Of a stretch of DNA of 24,149 nt, positions 8,701 through 16,045 are shown piece by piece. Source of the stretch: an uncultured Chitinophagaceae bacterium (GTDB taxonomy: Bacteria > Bacteroidota > Bacteroidia > Chitinophagales > Chitinophagaceae); the NCBI GenBank assembly GCA_946885335.1, contig CAMPGG010000015.1:1-24149 (forward strand). The letters are read 5' to 3'. The translations under genes and the position numbers were made by a program. Positions within the stretch are counted from its first letter, which is position 1. The number at the start of each line of letters is the position of its first letter. Under the pieces are notes generated by a model. That model ran no database searches. It was not told the origin of the DNA and saw only the letters and a list, made by a program, of their open reading frames with translations.

Positions 8701-10374
8701 ATGCAATTTATTATAAAATCGTTTGTCGCTGTTTTGTTAATTGTTCCTATGGCAACTATGGCTCAAACAACTTACCTGCCGCTGGAATCGAAAGAATATA
8801 TCATCCTGGAAAGAATGGAAATAAAATCCCGGGTTGATTCCGTTTTAAATTTTTCCAAAACAAAACCTTTCAGCCGCAAACAAATGATCATTGGTGCTTT
8901 ACAGGCCGATTCCGGATTAAATCTGAGTGCTGTTGACCAATACAACCTGCAACGGTTAAAGTTGAATAACCTGGAGTGGATACCGGGTGATCATAGTGAG
9001 TTTGCGAGCAAAAAACCGATCTGGAAAAATTTTTATAAAACACCAGCAAATATGTTCGAGGTGCATAAGAAAGATTTTTCCCTCATCATTAATCCATTTA
9101 TTTACTACCAGGTTTCAAAGGAATCTAATAACAGTCAACACCTTTTTTTAAATAGGAGAGGAGTACATGTTCGTGGAAAAATTGCTGACAAAATTGGATT
9201 TGCAGCATCCATAAGCGATAACCAGGAACGTGATCCATTATATGTTCAACGCCGGGTAAGTGAGCATGAGGCCGTACCGGGCCAAGGATTTTACCAGGAT
9301 TTCAAACGAACTGGTTACGATTATTTCGATGCACGGGGATATTTTACATTTAATGTAACAAAGTATATTGATGTTGCTTTTGGCTACGACAAACATTTTA
9401 TTGGGAATGGTTACCGCAGTTTATTTTTAAGTGATTTTAGTAACAATGCGTTATTCCTGAAATTGAATACCCGTATCTGGAAATTTAATTATCAAAATCT
9501 CTTTATGGAACTGCATGCGGCTGAACCAAGAGCAGCCAATGTTTTATTCCCTAAAAAATATGCAGCCATGCATCACCTGGACGTAAATGTTACCAAATGG
9601 CTGAACATCGGTTTGTTTGAAGGTGTGATCTTTGGCCGTAAAAATCGTTTTGAGTTTGGCTACCTGAATCCCGTCATTTTTTATCGTTCCGCGGAACAGC
9701 AAAATGGAAGTTTTGATAACTCAGTTGCAGGTCTTGATTTCAAAGCTAACGTGGCCAAAAAATTCCAGTTTTACGGGCAACTGATCCTGGATGAATTTAA
9801 ACTTTCTGAATTGCGTGCAGGCAATGGATGGTGGGCAAATAAATTCGGTTACCAGTTGGGTGCTAAATATATTGATGTATTTAATATTCCTAACCTGGAT
9901 CTGCAGGTAGAATTGAACAGGGTACGCCCATTTACTTATTCGCATAATGATTCTGTTGCTAACTACACACATTATAACCAACCGCTGGCGCATCCCCTGG
10001 GAGCTAATTTCAGCGAGTTAATGGGTAGTCTGCGTTATCAACCCAAACCAAAATGGATGCTTGAAGCAAAATTGATGGTTTATAAACAAGGATTAAATAT
10101 TGGCGCAGAAAGTTTTGGCAGTAACCCGCTTTTGCCTAATCGTCCTCCACACCGTTTAAAGGATTATGGATTTGATATTGGATCTGGCCAAACCGTTAAT
10201 ACCGCTTATGGATCACTGTTAGTTTCTTATGAATTTAAAGAGAATCTATTTTTAGAACTCAGTGGAATGGGCAGACGTTATAAAGTAGAAAACAATGCTG
10301 GCCTTTCGGAGAATACCAGCGTAATTTCGGCAGCATTCAGGTGGAATATTAATCGCAGGGAATTTGTGTTTTAG
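8701..10374 (+). CDS. Outer-membrane beta-barrel protein, Wzi/RemB-like
   Basis: 557 residues with a signal peptide (core FVAVLLIVPMATM, cleavage probably after Ala21). After a helical N-terminal segment (about 30-110, starting TYLPLESKEYIILERMEIKS) comes a long series of alternating amphipathic strands, such as KYIDVAFGYDKHFIGNGYRS and GSLLVSYEFKENLFLELSGM, ending in an aromatic-terminated strand NRREFVF. That is an outer-membrane barrel. The pattern resembles Bacteroidota proteins annotated as capsule assembly Wzi family, a group that also includes the gliding-related RemB; I judge this from general character, not a defined motif. No capsule genes surround it, so an attachment role for capsule is unproven. 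The next gene begins 29 bases downstream on the same strand, so the two are probably co-transcribed. Confidence 0.72.
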   Translation: MQFIIKSFVAVLLIVPMATMAQTTYLPLESKEYIILERMEIKSRVDSVLNFSKTKPFSRKQMIIGALQADSGLNLSAVDQYNLQRLKLNNLEWIPGDHSEFASKKPIWKNFYKTPANMFEVHKKDFSLIINPFIYYQVSKESNNSQHLFLNRRGVHVRGKIADKIGFAASISDNQERDPLYVQRRVSEHEAVPGQGFYQDFKRTGYDYFDARGYFTFNVTKYIDVAFGYDKHFIGNGYRSLFLSDFSNNALFLKLNTRIWKFNYQNLFMELHAAEPRAANVLFPKKYAAMHHLDVNVTKWLNIGLFEGVIFGRKNRFEFGYLNPVIFYRSAEQQNGSFDNSVAGLDFKANVAKKFQFYGQLILDEFKLSELRAGNGWWANKFGYQLGAKYIDVFNIPNLDLQVELNRVRPFTYSHNDSVANYTHYNQPLAHPLGANFSELMGSLRYQPKPKWMLEAKLMVYKQGLNIGAESFGSNPLLPNRPPHRLKDYGFDIGSGQTVNTAYGSLLVSYEFKENLFLELSGMGRRYKVENNAGLSENTSVISAAFRWNINRREFVF

Positions 10375-10403
10375 TTTTTCCAGGAATCAATAAAAATGCT
10401 ACC

Positions 10404-10727
10404 ATGAAGATCAGGGTCAAAGAAAGATCTTTTATAGCACGTATCGCAGCATTTGTATTGCGAACCAATAATGTGGCCATCGTATTTGGAAAGACTATTT
10501 ATTTGTGGAATGCAACAAAAGAAGATCTTATAAATAACAAAAAATGGTTGAGACATGAACTGGTTCATGTACAACAATTTTTACGTTATGGCTTTTTCCC
10601 TTTTATTTTTATGTACCTGTGGGAATCTATCAAAAAGGGATACTATCATAATAAATTTGAAGTAGAAGCCCGGAATTTTGAAAAATTGAATGATGATTAT
10701 AAGGATGATGAATTTGAGATAGCTTAA
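10404..10727 (+). CDS. Small HExxH-containing protein (minimal metallopeptidase-like, DUF4157-like motif)
   Basis: 107 residues without a signal peptide. The core is HELVHVQQ (51-58), an HExxH zinc-binding motif in a context like that of DUF4157-type proteins, followed by an aromatic hydrophobic stretch YGFFPFIFMYLWES (62-75) and NKFEVEAR (83-90), whose Glu86 or Glu88 could be the third zinc ligand as in small gluzincins. The last 15 residues are highly acidic. The hydrophobic stretch may pack against or enter the membrane. Enzymatic activity and substrate are unknown; the protein could be a non-proteolytic zinc protein. It follows the beta-barrel gene by 29 bases, suggesting a functional pair. 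Its TAA and that of the convergent porT gene overlap in a shared TTAA. Confidence 0.75.
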   Translation: MKIRVKERSFIARIAAFVLRTNNVAIVFGKTIYLWNATKEDLINNKKWLRHELVHVQQFLRYGFFPFIFMYLWESIKKGYYHNKFEVEARNFEKLNDDYKDDEFEIA

Positions 10728-11464
10728 CCTTCCAGGTGAATGCTGAACATGATCATCCTCGATTGCATTTTATCGAAAACGCTGGAATATTTCAGGTTTT
10801 TATCGCGGCTGTGAATATTATTTAATCCATTGCTGATCTTGATCTCTGGTGATAAAATAAAACTGGGGAAATACAAATTAAAACCGATTCCAGCTTCAAT
10901 TCCCAAATCATATTTTTGAATCTTAACCAGGTCATCCGCTTTCCTGGCCTGCGCATTTGATGCAAGATCAATATCCATCTTTACACCACCGAGCATGTAT
11001 ACCCGAAAATTTCCGATCCTGTCCGAATTAAACTTTGCCTGTAAAGGAAACGTAACGATCACAGATTCTACTTTCTTAGTAATTGAATCTGAATTCTCAA
11101 AAGGATCAGGATGCCTTAACTGGTAAAATAAATTGCGTTCTGTAAATAATAGCTGGGGATTAAATCGTGCTTCAAAGCGATCAGTTATTTTAGCAGTTGC
11201 TGATAGTCCTAAAGAAAAACCCGCCGAATTAAGCGGTTCGGCTACTAAAACACTGTCATCTTCTAAAAAACGGGCATGCTTATGCGTATGAAAGCGATTA
11301 AGATTAGCACCTAAAGTTATCCCGAAATAATATGGCTTATTATCGTGATCAGTAAGATTCAGGTCTGTCTGTGCCTGGGCGGTTTGGCTCATACAGATCA
11401 TTCCTACAAAAACAGAAAATATTACTGCGCAGAATTTTGTTTTCTTCCCTGGTAAATACAACAT
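10724..11464 (-). CDS. porT: PorT/SprT family beta-barrel, type IX secretion system
   Basis: 246 residues with a signal peptide (core CAVIFSVFVGMICM; cleavage near Ala31 in AQAQT) and an outer-membrane barrel. Blocks typical of PorT/SprT are visible: YYFGITLGANLNRF (45-58), VESVIVTFPLQAKF, FRVYMLGGVKMDIDLASNAQ, the YDLGIEAGIGFNLYFP segment and FILSPEIKISNGL, then a C-terminal strand FSIHLEG. PorT is needed for T9SS secretion in Porphyromonas gingivalis and for gliding and secretion in Flavobacterium johnsoniae. The start at 11464 is favoured because later Met codons would lose the signal peptide; it makes the gene overlap ubiE by 43 bases, implying translational coupling. A T9SS cargo protein is encoded about 2.3 kb away at 13748-15349. 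The ubiE-porT order is, as I recall, common in the phylum. Confidence 0.88.
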   Translation of the reverse strand: MLYLPGKKTKFCAVIFSVFVGMICMSQTAQAQTDLNLTDHDNKPYYFGITLGANLNRFHTHKHARFLEDDSVLVAEPLNSAGFSLGLSATAKITDRFEARFNPQLLFTERNLFYQLRHPDPFENSDSITKKVESVIVTFPLQAKFNSDRIGNFRVYMLGGVKMDIDLASNAQARKADDLVKIQKYDLGIEAGIGFNLYFPSFILSPEIKISNGLNNIHSRDKNLKYSSVFDKMQSRMIMFSIHLEG

Positions 11465-12180
11465 ATACCTAAACTTAATGGTTTAAATGAGGTACCGGAA
11501 TAACCCATTTGATTCATGATCATTAACAATTGTTGCCGTTCTGGAAAAGCTTTGGCTGATTTATTCAGGTAGCTGTAAGCTTCCTTGTTTTTACAAAACC
11601 AACGAGCCACCTGGGGGGCAATTGTTCCCATGTATAAATTGTAAAGTTTACGTATAATGATATTTTTAGGTTTAGAAAATTCCAGGATCATCAACTGACC
11701 GCCAGGTTTCAGAACACGCAGCATTTCACTAAGACCCTTCTCCAGGTTTTCAAAATTGCGTACACCAAAAGCGACCATTATGGCATCAAACGAATTGTCG
11801 GCAAAATTTATTGTTTCACTATCACCCTGCTCAAGTTCAATCAGGGATGAAAGACCAGCTTCCTGCACTTTTTTCTTACCCAGTTCCAGCATTTCTCTGC
11901 TGATGTCAATGCCAGTAATTTTTACCGGTTGCAAAATCCTGGAAGCCATGATTGCCATGTCTGCTGTACCTGTTGCAACATCAAGAATTATTTTAGGATC
12001 ATCCTTTTTTAAAACTTTAATGGCTTTTTTGCGCCAGGTAACATCAATACCTAATGATAAAAAACGATTTAAAAAATCATAACGCGGGGCGATATCATTA
12101 AACATTCCCGCTACCTGCTCCTTTTTACCGAGTGTTGATTGCCGGTAGGGGATTATATCATCGTGCGGTAATTTTGCCAT
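11422..12180 (-). CDS. ubiE: Demethylmenaquinone methyltransferase (UbiE/MenG)
   Basis: 252-residue class I SAM-dependent methyltransferase performing the final C-methylation of menaquinone; menaquinone is the usual quinone in Bacteroidota, so menG describes the role better. Visible are the family N-terminus VAGMFNDIAPRYDFLNRFLS (23-42), the SAM-binding motif ILDVATGTADMA (65-76), IDISREML (91-98), and the second UbiE signature RVLKPGGQLMILEFSKP (155-171). The first signature reads YDFLNRFLSLGIDVTWR, with Asp where the textbook pattern has His, probably a lineage variant. Length is normal. The gene is divergent from engB across a 102-base gap, and porT begins inside its 3' end. A weak promoter candidate is listed just upstream. 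Confidence 0.95.
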   Translation of the reverse strand: MAKLPHDDIIPYRQSTLGKKEQVAGMFNDIAPRYDFLNRFLSLGIDVTWRKKAIKVLKKDDPKIILDVATGTADMAIMASRILQPVKITGIDISREMLELGKKKVQEAGLSSLIELEQGDSETINFADNSFDAIMVAFGVRNFENLEKGLSEMLRVLKPGGQLMILEFSKPKNIIIRKLYNLYMGTIAPQVARWFCKNKEAYSYLNKSAKAFPERQQLLMIMNQMGYSGTSFKPLSLGICCIYQGRKQNSAQ

Positions 12181-12187
12181 AGGAACG

Positions 12188-12219
12188 CGAAGTTAAGTTG
12201 TTTGTCATTGAGTTGTCAA
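12188..12219 (-). promoter_or_regulatory. Candidate Bacteroidota-type promoter for ubiE
   Basis: Read on the minus strand: a TTG at 12219-12217, a 21-base spacer, then TAACTTCG at 12195-12188. The phylum consensus is TTG, about 17-23 bases, TAnnTTTG, so the downstream box matches 5 of 6 fixed positions. It would give an almost leaderless ubiE mRNA, since the ATG is at 12180. Weak consensus, so low confidence. Confidence 0.25.
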
Positions 12220-12282
12220 CCAAAAGACATTGAATCATCTTCACCCAACTGGCATAAACACAATCCGTATCTTGCAGCCTTT

Positions 12283-12918
12283 ATGGAAATCATTTCTTCC
12301 CAATATATAATCAGTAGTCCCAGCCTGGAAGGTTGTCCTGCACCCACTTTGCCTGAATATGCCTTTATTGGCCGCAGCAATGTGGGTAAATCTTCGCTGA
12401 TTAATATGCTTTGTAATTCGGCCAAACTGGCCAAAACATCATCGGCCCCGGGTAAAACCAAGCTGATTAATCATTTTGTAATTACCGGCAGTGATCGTAA
12501 ACAATGGTACCTGGTAGATTTGCCGGGATATGGTTTTGCTAAAGTTTCGCAGGGTGAGCGAAAGCGTTGGGAAAAAATGATTGAAGATTATTTGCGAAAA
12601 AGACCAAACCTGGTTTTGGTTTTTATTTTGGTTGATAGCCGGCATTCACCCCAAAAAAATGACCTTGATTTTGTTAATAAATTAGGTGAATGGGAAATAC
12701 CATTTGCCATTGTTTTTACCAAAACGGATAAAGTGACCCAAAGAGTAGCTGCAAAAAACCAGGCAGATTTTATGCAGGAACTGAAAAAAACCTGGGAAGC
12801 CTTGCCGCTGCATTTTGTGACTTCTGCATTAAAAAAAACGGGCAGACCGAAATTACTGGCTCATATTGCAGAAGGGAACCAGGTTTTTAACCAATTTTAT
12901 GATAGCCAAAATCTTTAA
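12283..12918 (+). CDS. engB: Ribosome biogenesis GTP-binding protein EngB/YsxC/YihA
   Basis: 211-residue TRAFAC GTPase that helps assemble the large ribosomal subunit. G-motifs: G1 GRSNVGKSS (30-38), switch region SSAPGKT (53-59), G3 DLPGYG (79-84), G4 TKTD (146-149) and G5 around TSAL (180-183). I place the start at the ATG at 12283 (MEIISSQYIISSP): it gives the usual EngB length and puts the P-loop near residue 30 as in homologues. An in-frame TTG at 12202 would add 27 residues of atypical sequence and is unlikely. The gene is divergent from ubiE, and a small secreted-peptide gene follows after 44 bases. Confidence 0.95.
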   Translation: MEIISSQYIISSPSLEGCPAPTLPEYAFIGRSNVGKSSLINMLCNSAKLAKTSSAPGKTKLINHFVITGSDRKQWYLVDLPGYGFAKVSQGERKRWEKMIEDYLRKRPNLVLVFILVDSRHSPQKNDLDFVNKLGEWEIPFAIVFTKTDKVTQRVAAKNQADFMQELKKTWEALPLHFVTSALKKTGRPKLLAHIAEGNQVFNQFYDSQNL

Positions 12919-12962
12919 TTGTTGGGTCAAACTAATTATCTTGCAATGTCTAATGTTATAAA

Positions 12963-13172
12963 ATGAAGCATTTTTTCTCAGAAAAGAATATCGTGGTAGT
13001 GTTATTTCTGCTTGTGGTAGTTGTATTTTCTTTTGCCCAAAAAGAATCAAAGAAGATAGAATATTTATATAAAACCGCTTCCATTAATGCTTCATCTCCT
13101 GCAATCGCAAAATATAAGGTGCAGCATTCATTACAGGTCAGTTCATCAATTGCTGAACCTGTTTTTAAATAA
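12963..13172 (+). CDS. Hypothetical small secreted or membrane-anchored protein (69 aa)
   Basis: 69 residues: an N-terminal hydrophobic segment IVVVLFLLVVVVFSFA (10-25) preceded by lysines, resembling a signal peptide with possible cleavage after Ala25, then a short polar tail rich in Ser, Lys and Ala. No known domain is visible. It begins 44 bases after engB on the same strand and ends 12 bases before the convergent YkuK-type gene. The signal-like N-terminus and neat fit in the gap favour a real gene, but its length and lack of recognised homologues leave doubt. It could be a lineage-specific exported peptide or a spurious frame. Confidence 0.5.
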   Translation: MKHFFSEKNIVVVLFLLVVVVFSFAQKESKKIEYLYKTASINASSPAIAKYKVQHSLQVSSSIAEPVFK

Positions 13173-13184
13173 AATTTTACTGTT

Positions 13185-13658
13185 TTAGTTCACCATCCTG
13201 TTTGCACAGCTGCTGCTGGCAAAAGCTTCTGGTTTCGCTTTAAAGGCAAAGCCCATTCCTAAAATGTAACCCATTGCTTCTTTCAAAGCATCATTACTTT
13301 TAAAATTAGGATTCGTATTGATGTCAGCATGTACTTCCATATCCACATCGTAAATGGTGAATAAGTTACATAGTTCATAAGCGATTTCAATACTCTTGGC
13401 TACTTCAACCAGCATTCTTTCTTTGATAGAAAATTGCTGTCTTGTTTTTTCATTATGTATAAACATAAAACCACCATGGCCTTCTCTTAAAAAAACAATG
13501 ACCGTTGCAAATTCGGTATCATGTCCTTTAACCTGGCTGTCGGTTCCGATACAAACTTTCAATTTGTATCCCAATGAAATTTCGCGTTGAATGGCTGCTT
13601 CTACTTCAGAATAAATAGGCAGTTCAATGGTGTCTCCGTTAAATTTTCTCCATCTCAT
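13185..13658 (-). CDS. YkuK/DUF458-type RNase H-like protein
   Basis: 157 residues resembling the Bacillus YkuK family (DUF458), predicted to have an RNase H-like fold. The most telling part is KVCIGTDSQVKGHDTEFATVIVFL (34-57), a first beta-hairpin with an acidic residue (Asp40) where RNase H folds put a catalytic aspartate. Further acidic residues lie in YDVDMEVHADINTNPNF (103-119), and the C-terminal KSNDALKEAMGYILGMGF is also family-like. Nuclease activity in this family has not, to my knowledge, been shown. The start ATG at 13658 abuts the T-tract of a terminator-like hairpin (see 13659-13695), leaving almost no room for an ordinary leader or ribosome binding site. Later Met codons would remove the core, so this start is probably right. 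Confidence 0.82.
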   Translation of the reverse strand: MRWRKFNGDTIELPIYSEVEAAIQREISLGYKLKVCIGTDSQVKGHDTEFATVIVFLREGHGGFMFIHNEKTRQQFSIKERMLVEVAKSIEIAYELCNLFTIYDVDMEVHADINTNPNFKSNDALKEAMGYILGMGFAFKAKPEAFASSSCANRMVN

Positions 13659-13695
13659 AAAAAAAGAGGTTTTTCTAAGTTATAGAAAAACCTCT
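13659..13695 (-). terminator. Intrinsic terminator after the metzincin gene, abutting the next start codon
   Basis: AGAGGTTTTTCTA (13665-13677) and its exact complement TAGAAAAACCTCT (13683-13695) form a 13-bp stem with a 5-base loop. In leftward transcripts the stem is followed at once by a run of T (13665-13659), the form of a Rho-independent terminator for the metzincin gene ending at 13748. The T-run runs directly into the ATG at 13658, so the hairpin is also the leader of the YkuK-type gene. Confidence 0.8.
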
Positions 13696-13704
13696 GATTA
13701 ACAA
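13675..13704 (-). promoter_or_regulatory. Candidate promoter for the YkuK-type gene, embedded in the terminator
   Basis: On the minus strand, TTG (13704-13702), a 19-base spacer, then TAACTTAG (13682-13675), matching 5 of 6 fixed positions of the Bacteroidota TAnnTTTG box at a permitted spacing. Transcription would start within the hairpin's downstream arm, giving a leader of about 10-15 bases and destroying the hairpin in the new transcript. This would resolve how the gene is expressed behind a terminator. It is an inference from a short motif. Confidence 0.3.
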
Positions 13705-13719
13705 TGGGGCACGGATTAT

Positions 13720-13737
13720 TGTTCTTTTAAAAGAACA
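13720..13737. repeat. 18-bp perfect palindrome between the metzincin and YkuK-type genes
   Basis: TGTTCTTTTAAAAGAACA reads identically on both strands. It lies 10 bases beyond the metzincin stop codon and 62 bases before the YkuK-type start. It may be an operator, or a second weak hairpin upstream of the main terminator. Nothing in the window binds it recognisably. Confidence 0.5.
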
Positions 13738-13747
13738 TATTGAAAGG

Positions 13748-15349
13748 TTAGTGGCTTATGAATTTTTCGCTCCATTCTTCCTGGTCATTCGAATATTTAA
13801 TTACATAAACACCTTTGGTGATCTGTGTGTGTTGAACCTGGTTAATGCCATTGTTTAAACGTCCAGTGGCAAGGCGGTTTCCATTCACACTGTAAATGGT
13901 GTACAGGTAATTTCCGGGGCTATTGATTCTTAATTCGCCATTTGAAATAATATTTCCCATGATCTGTGGTTTGTACAAATTACCCTGGTTGCGCAAAGTG
14001 ATCATGTTTGAATAATATTGGTGACCGTCATTGAATTTTACATTCAACCGGTAAATAACAGGTGAAGTAGATGCTGGACGGTAGTTATAATATAAAGCAT
14101 CGCTGGCGGTTTCCGCAAGTGGTGTAAAGTTGCGGCCATCGTTTGAAACTTCAACAACCAGTTGCTGGATTGTTTCATCGGCATCTATGGTCCAATTTAA
14201 TTTATGCATGTCCTGCTGAATAGTTCCGGATAACACCAGTTTGCGCAAAGGCAAAATCGTAAAATCAATTTCTTCAGCAGCAATCAGGTAAGGTCCAAGA
14301 CTTCCATATTCTGTAGTAAAACCATTTCCTACACCGTCAATCATGATATGATATGTGCCGGCGGATAATATGGTATCAATAGATGCACTCAGTGTTGCTG
14401 CAGGATTGTAAGTGTTGATTTTTGTTTTATTGTTGTAAAGTTCTAAAGCGATGTCCAGGTTTGTTCCGGTTATGCCTGCAACATTTGTTGGAACGGCATT
14501 TATTTTCACTCTTCGTTGATTGCTTAAGGTGAATTGGAAAAGATCTTTTTCATCAGATGTTGAAATCATTCCTTCAATCTCAAATTTACTATCAGAAAAA
14601 GCTACTGACGAAACATGCTGAAAGCTTTCATTGTAATCATCATTTTTAAATATGATTCCATTTTTAGTACTTGTAATTATTGCAAGATCACTTTGCAGAT
14701 TTGTGCAACCATAAGGACCAGGTCCATCATGCCAGGTGGTTGAATTGCGATAATATCCAACTCCCATTATAGGAGCCCAGCCTGCTTCTCCGCTTCCTAC
14801 ACCGGTATTATAACTGGAAACAAGATTGCAGTTTGCATCATATGTTGCCTGGTGTCTTAAACCAAGCGTATGGCCTGCTTCATGTGCGGCGGCTTCTGAA
14901 ATATTTTTTACATTGTTTTGAAGTAATTGGGTAAAAACAAAGCAAGGTGTATTGTCACCCCAGGTAAATGAATTGGTATAAGCAACACCACCGGCGGATC
15001 CATACCAACTGGAACTAACGGTTAATACTACCCGCATTCTTTGCTTTACCGGGGCACTCCAGTATTTTGAACTGTCTGTGGTTACATTGATGTTAAAAGG
15101 ACTGTAATCTTCAGCTACGTTATTGAAGATCTTGGTGATTTGTTCATTCGTCAGCGTAGCCGGTTCGCAATTAATAGGACCATTATAATTCCAACTGGTG
15201 CCGGAAACATAATGGCCATCAAAATCTAAAAAAATTACTGGTGTTGCGGAAGGATGACTGTTTAAAACGGGTACTTGTGCGTTTGATTTAAAAGAGAATG
15301 CACAGAGTAGGACCGGTACTACGGTTTTTATCAGGCTTTTCATTTTCAC
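13748..15349 (-). CDS. Secreted metzincin metalloprotease with T9SS sorting domain
   Basis: 533 residues. A signal peptide (core TVVPVLLCAFSF; cleavage after Ala24) leads almost directly into a reprolysin-like catalytic domain starting near TPVIFLDFDGHYVSG (36-50). HEAGHTLGLRH (156-166) is the HExxHxxGxxH zinc site, with Glu157 as catalytic base, and IMGVGYY (194-200) supplies the Met-turn. Residues about 240-350 form a beta domain with PPC-like features (EKDLFQFTLSNQRRVKI, DTILSAGTYHIMIDGVGNG). The C-terminal 70 residues, including YTIYSVNGNRLATGRL and KGVYVIKYSNDQEEWSEKF, are a type A T9SS sorting domain, so the protein should cross the outer membrane by the system to which PorT belongs. 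No cis prodomain is evident between the signal peptide and the catalytic domain. It lies 48 bases downstream of the gene for a small secreted protein. Confidence 0.92.
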   Translation of the reverse strand: MKMKSLIKTVVPVLLCAFSFKSNAQVPVLNSHPSATPVIFLDFDGHYVSGTSWNYNGPINCEPATLTNEQITKIFNNVAEDYSPFNINVTTDSSKYWSAPVKQRMRVVLTVSSSWYGSAGGVAYTNSFTWGDNTPCFVFTQLLQNNVKNISEAAAHEAGHTLGLRHQATYDANCNLVSSYNTGVGSGEAGWAPIMGVGYYRNSTTWHDGPGPYGCTNLQSDLAIITSTKNGIIFKNDDYNESFQHVSSVAFSDSKFEIEGMISTSDEKDLFQFTLSNQRRVKINAVPTNVAGITGTNLDIALELYNNKTKINTYNPAATLSASIDTILSAGTYHIMIDGVGNGFTTEYGSLGPYLIAAEEIDFTILPLRKLVLSGTIQQDMHKLNWTIDADETIQQLVVEVSNDGRNFTPLAETASDALYYNYRPASTSPVIYRLNVKFNDGHQYYSNMITLRNQGNLYKPQIMGNIISNGELRINSPGNYLYTIYSVNGNRLATGRLNNGINQVQHTQITKGVYVIKYSNDQEEWSEKFISH

Positions 15350-15397
15350 TTGGATTTGGATATTGAACTAAAGGAACAAGGATTTGGATGGATTTTT

Positions 15398-15856
15398 TTA
15401 TTCTGCTAATAGATCATAAAGATCAACTTTTCGAAAAACGTACTGGCCGTGATCTAAAACAATTTCAAGACTGTCTCCATGTTCACGACTGATGATACGT
15501 CCCAGGTATTCGTAACTGCCGTCATCGTTGGTTATACGGGTAAAAGTAAAATTGGCCCCTTTACGGTTATTCAGTTTTACAACCACACTTTTTACACGGG
15601 CATCAGTTATATCTGATTTGGATACGATGTGACCATTTAAGCTAGCCATACCGTGTAAAGGAATATTGATCGCTTTTCCAATTGGTGCTTCTAAAAGTGA
15701 TTCAAAATCATTTATACGAACATTTAATTTTTCCGGTAAATCCTGGAAAAGTTTGGGCTTATTGTAATCAGGCTCGTTAATGGGAGGTTGCGCAACTGCG
15801 GCAACAAAACTGCAGGAAAAAAACAGGCACAGGAGGCCGTTAGTTAGGGTTTTCAT
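15398..15856 (-). CDS. Hypothetical exported protein paired with the metzincin
   Basis: 152 residues with a signal peptide (core GLLCLFFSCSFVAAVA; cleavage near Ala22-Gln23 in AVAQPP). The mature part has a Pro/Asp-rich lead-in (24-45), a beta-rich middle (VKSVVVKLNNRKGANFTFTR, 88-107), then YEYLGRIISREHGDSLEI (114-131) and a C-terminal GQYVFRKVDLYDLLAE. It has no T9SS tail and no lipobox, so it probably stays periplasmic or is released. I do not recognise a named domain. The HGD-containing beta region vaguely recalls N-terminal propeptides of other Bacteroidota secreted peptidases, but this is an impression, not an identification. The metzincin gene follows after 48 bases, suggesting one transcript and a joint role such as an inhibitor, folding helper or separately encoded propeptide. 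Confidence 0.8.
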   Translation of the reverse strand: MKTLTNGLLCLFFSCSFVAAVAQPPINEPDYNKPKLFQDLPEKLNVRINDFESLLEAPIGKAINIPLHGMASLNGHIVSKSDITDARVKSVVVKLNNRKGANFTFTRITNDDGSYEYLGRIISREHGDSLEIVLDHGQYVFRKVDLYDLLAE

Positions 15857-16045
15857 TGGATTTTATTTTAAAAAGTTTATGTAACTTTTTTTTGCAGTGG
15901 ATTTTAATTACTGCGTGTTTTTCAAAGGGACGTAGCGCAATATTTGTAATAAAAAATTACAAGTGCAATAGTGTAGTAAATAAATATGAAAAATTGGGTG
16001 ATAGTACCCGGGAGATTATCGTAAACTTCCCATACTTTTTATTGT

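Noticed and set aside
12202..12282. A 27-residue N-terminal extension of EngB from an in-frame TTG
   Set aside because: The ATG at 12283 gives the normal family length and N-terminus; the extension is unlike EngB and would fill the ubiE-engB promoter gap.
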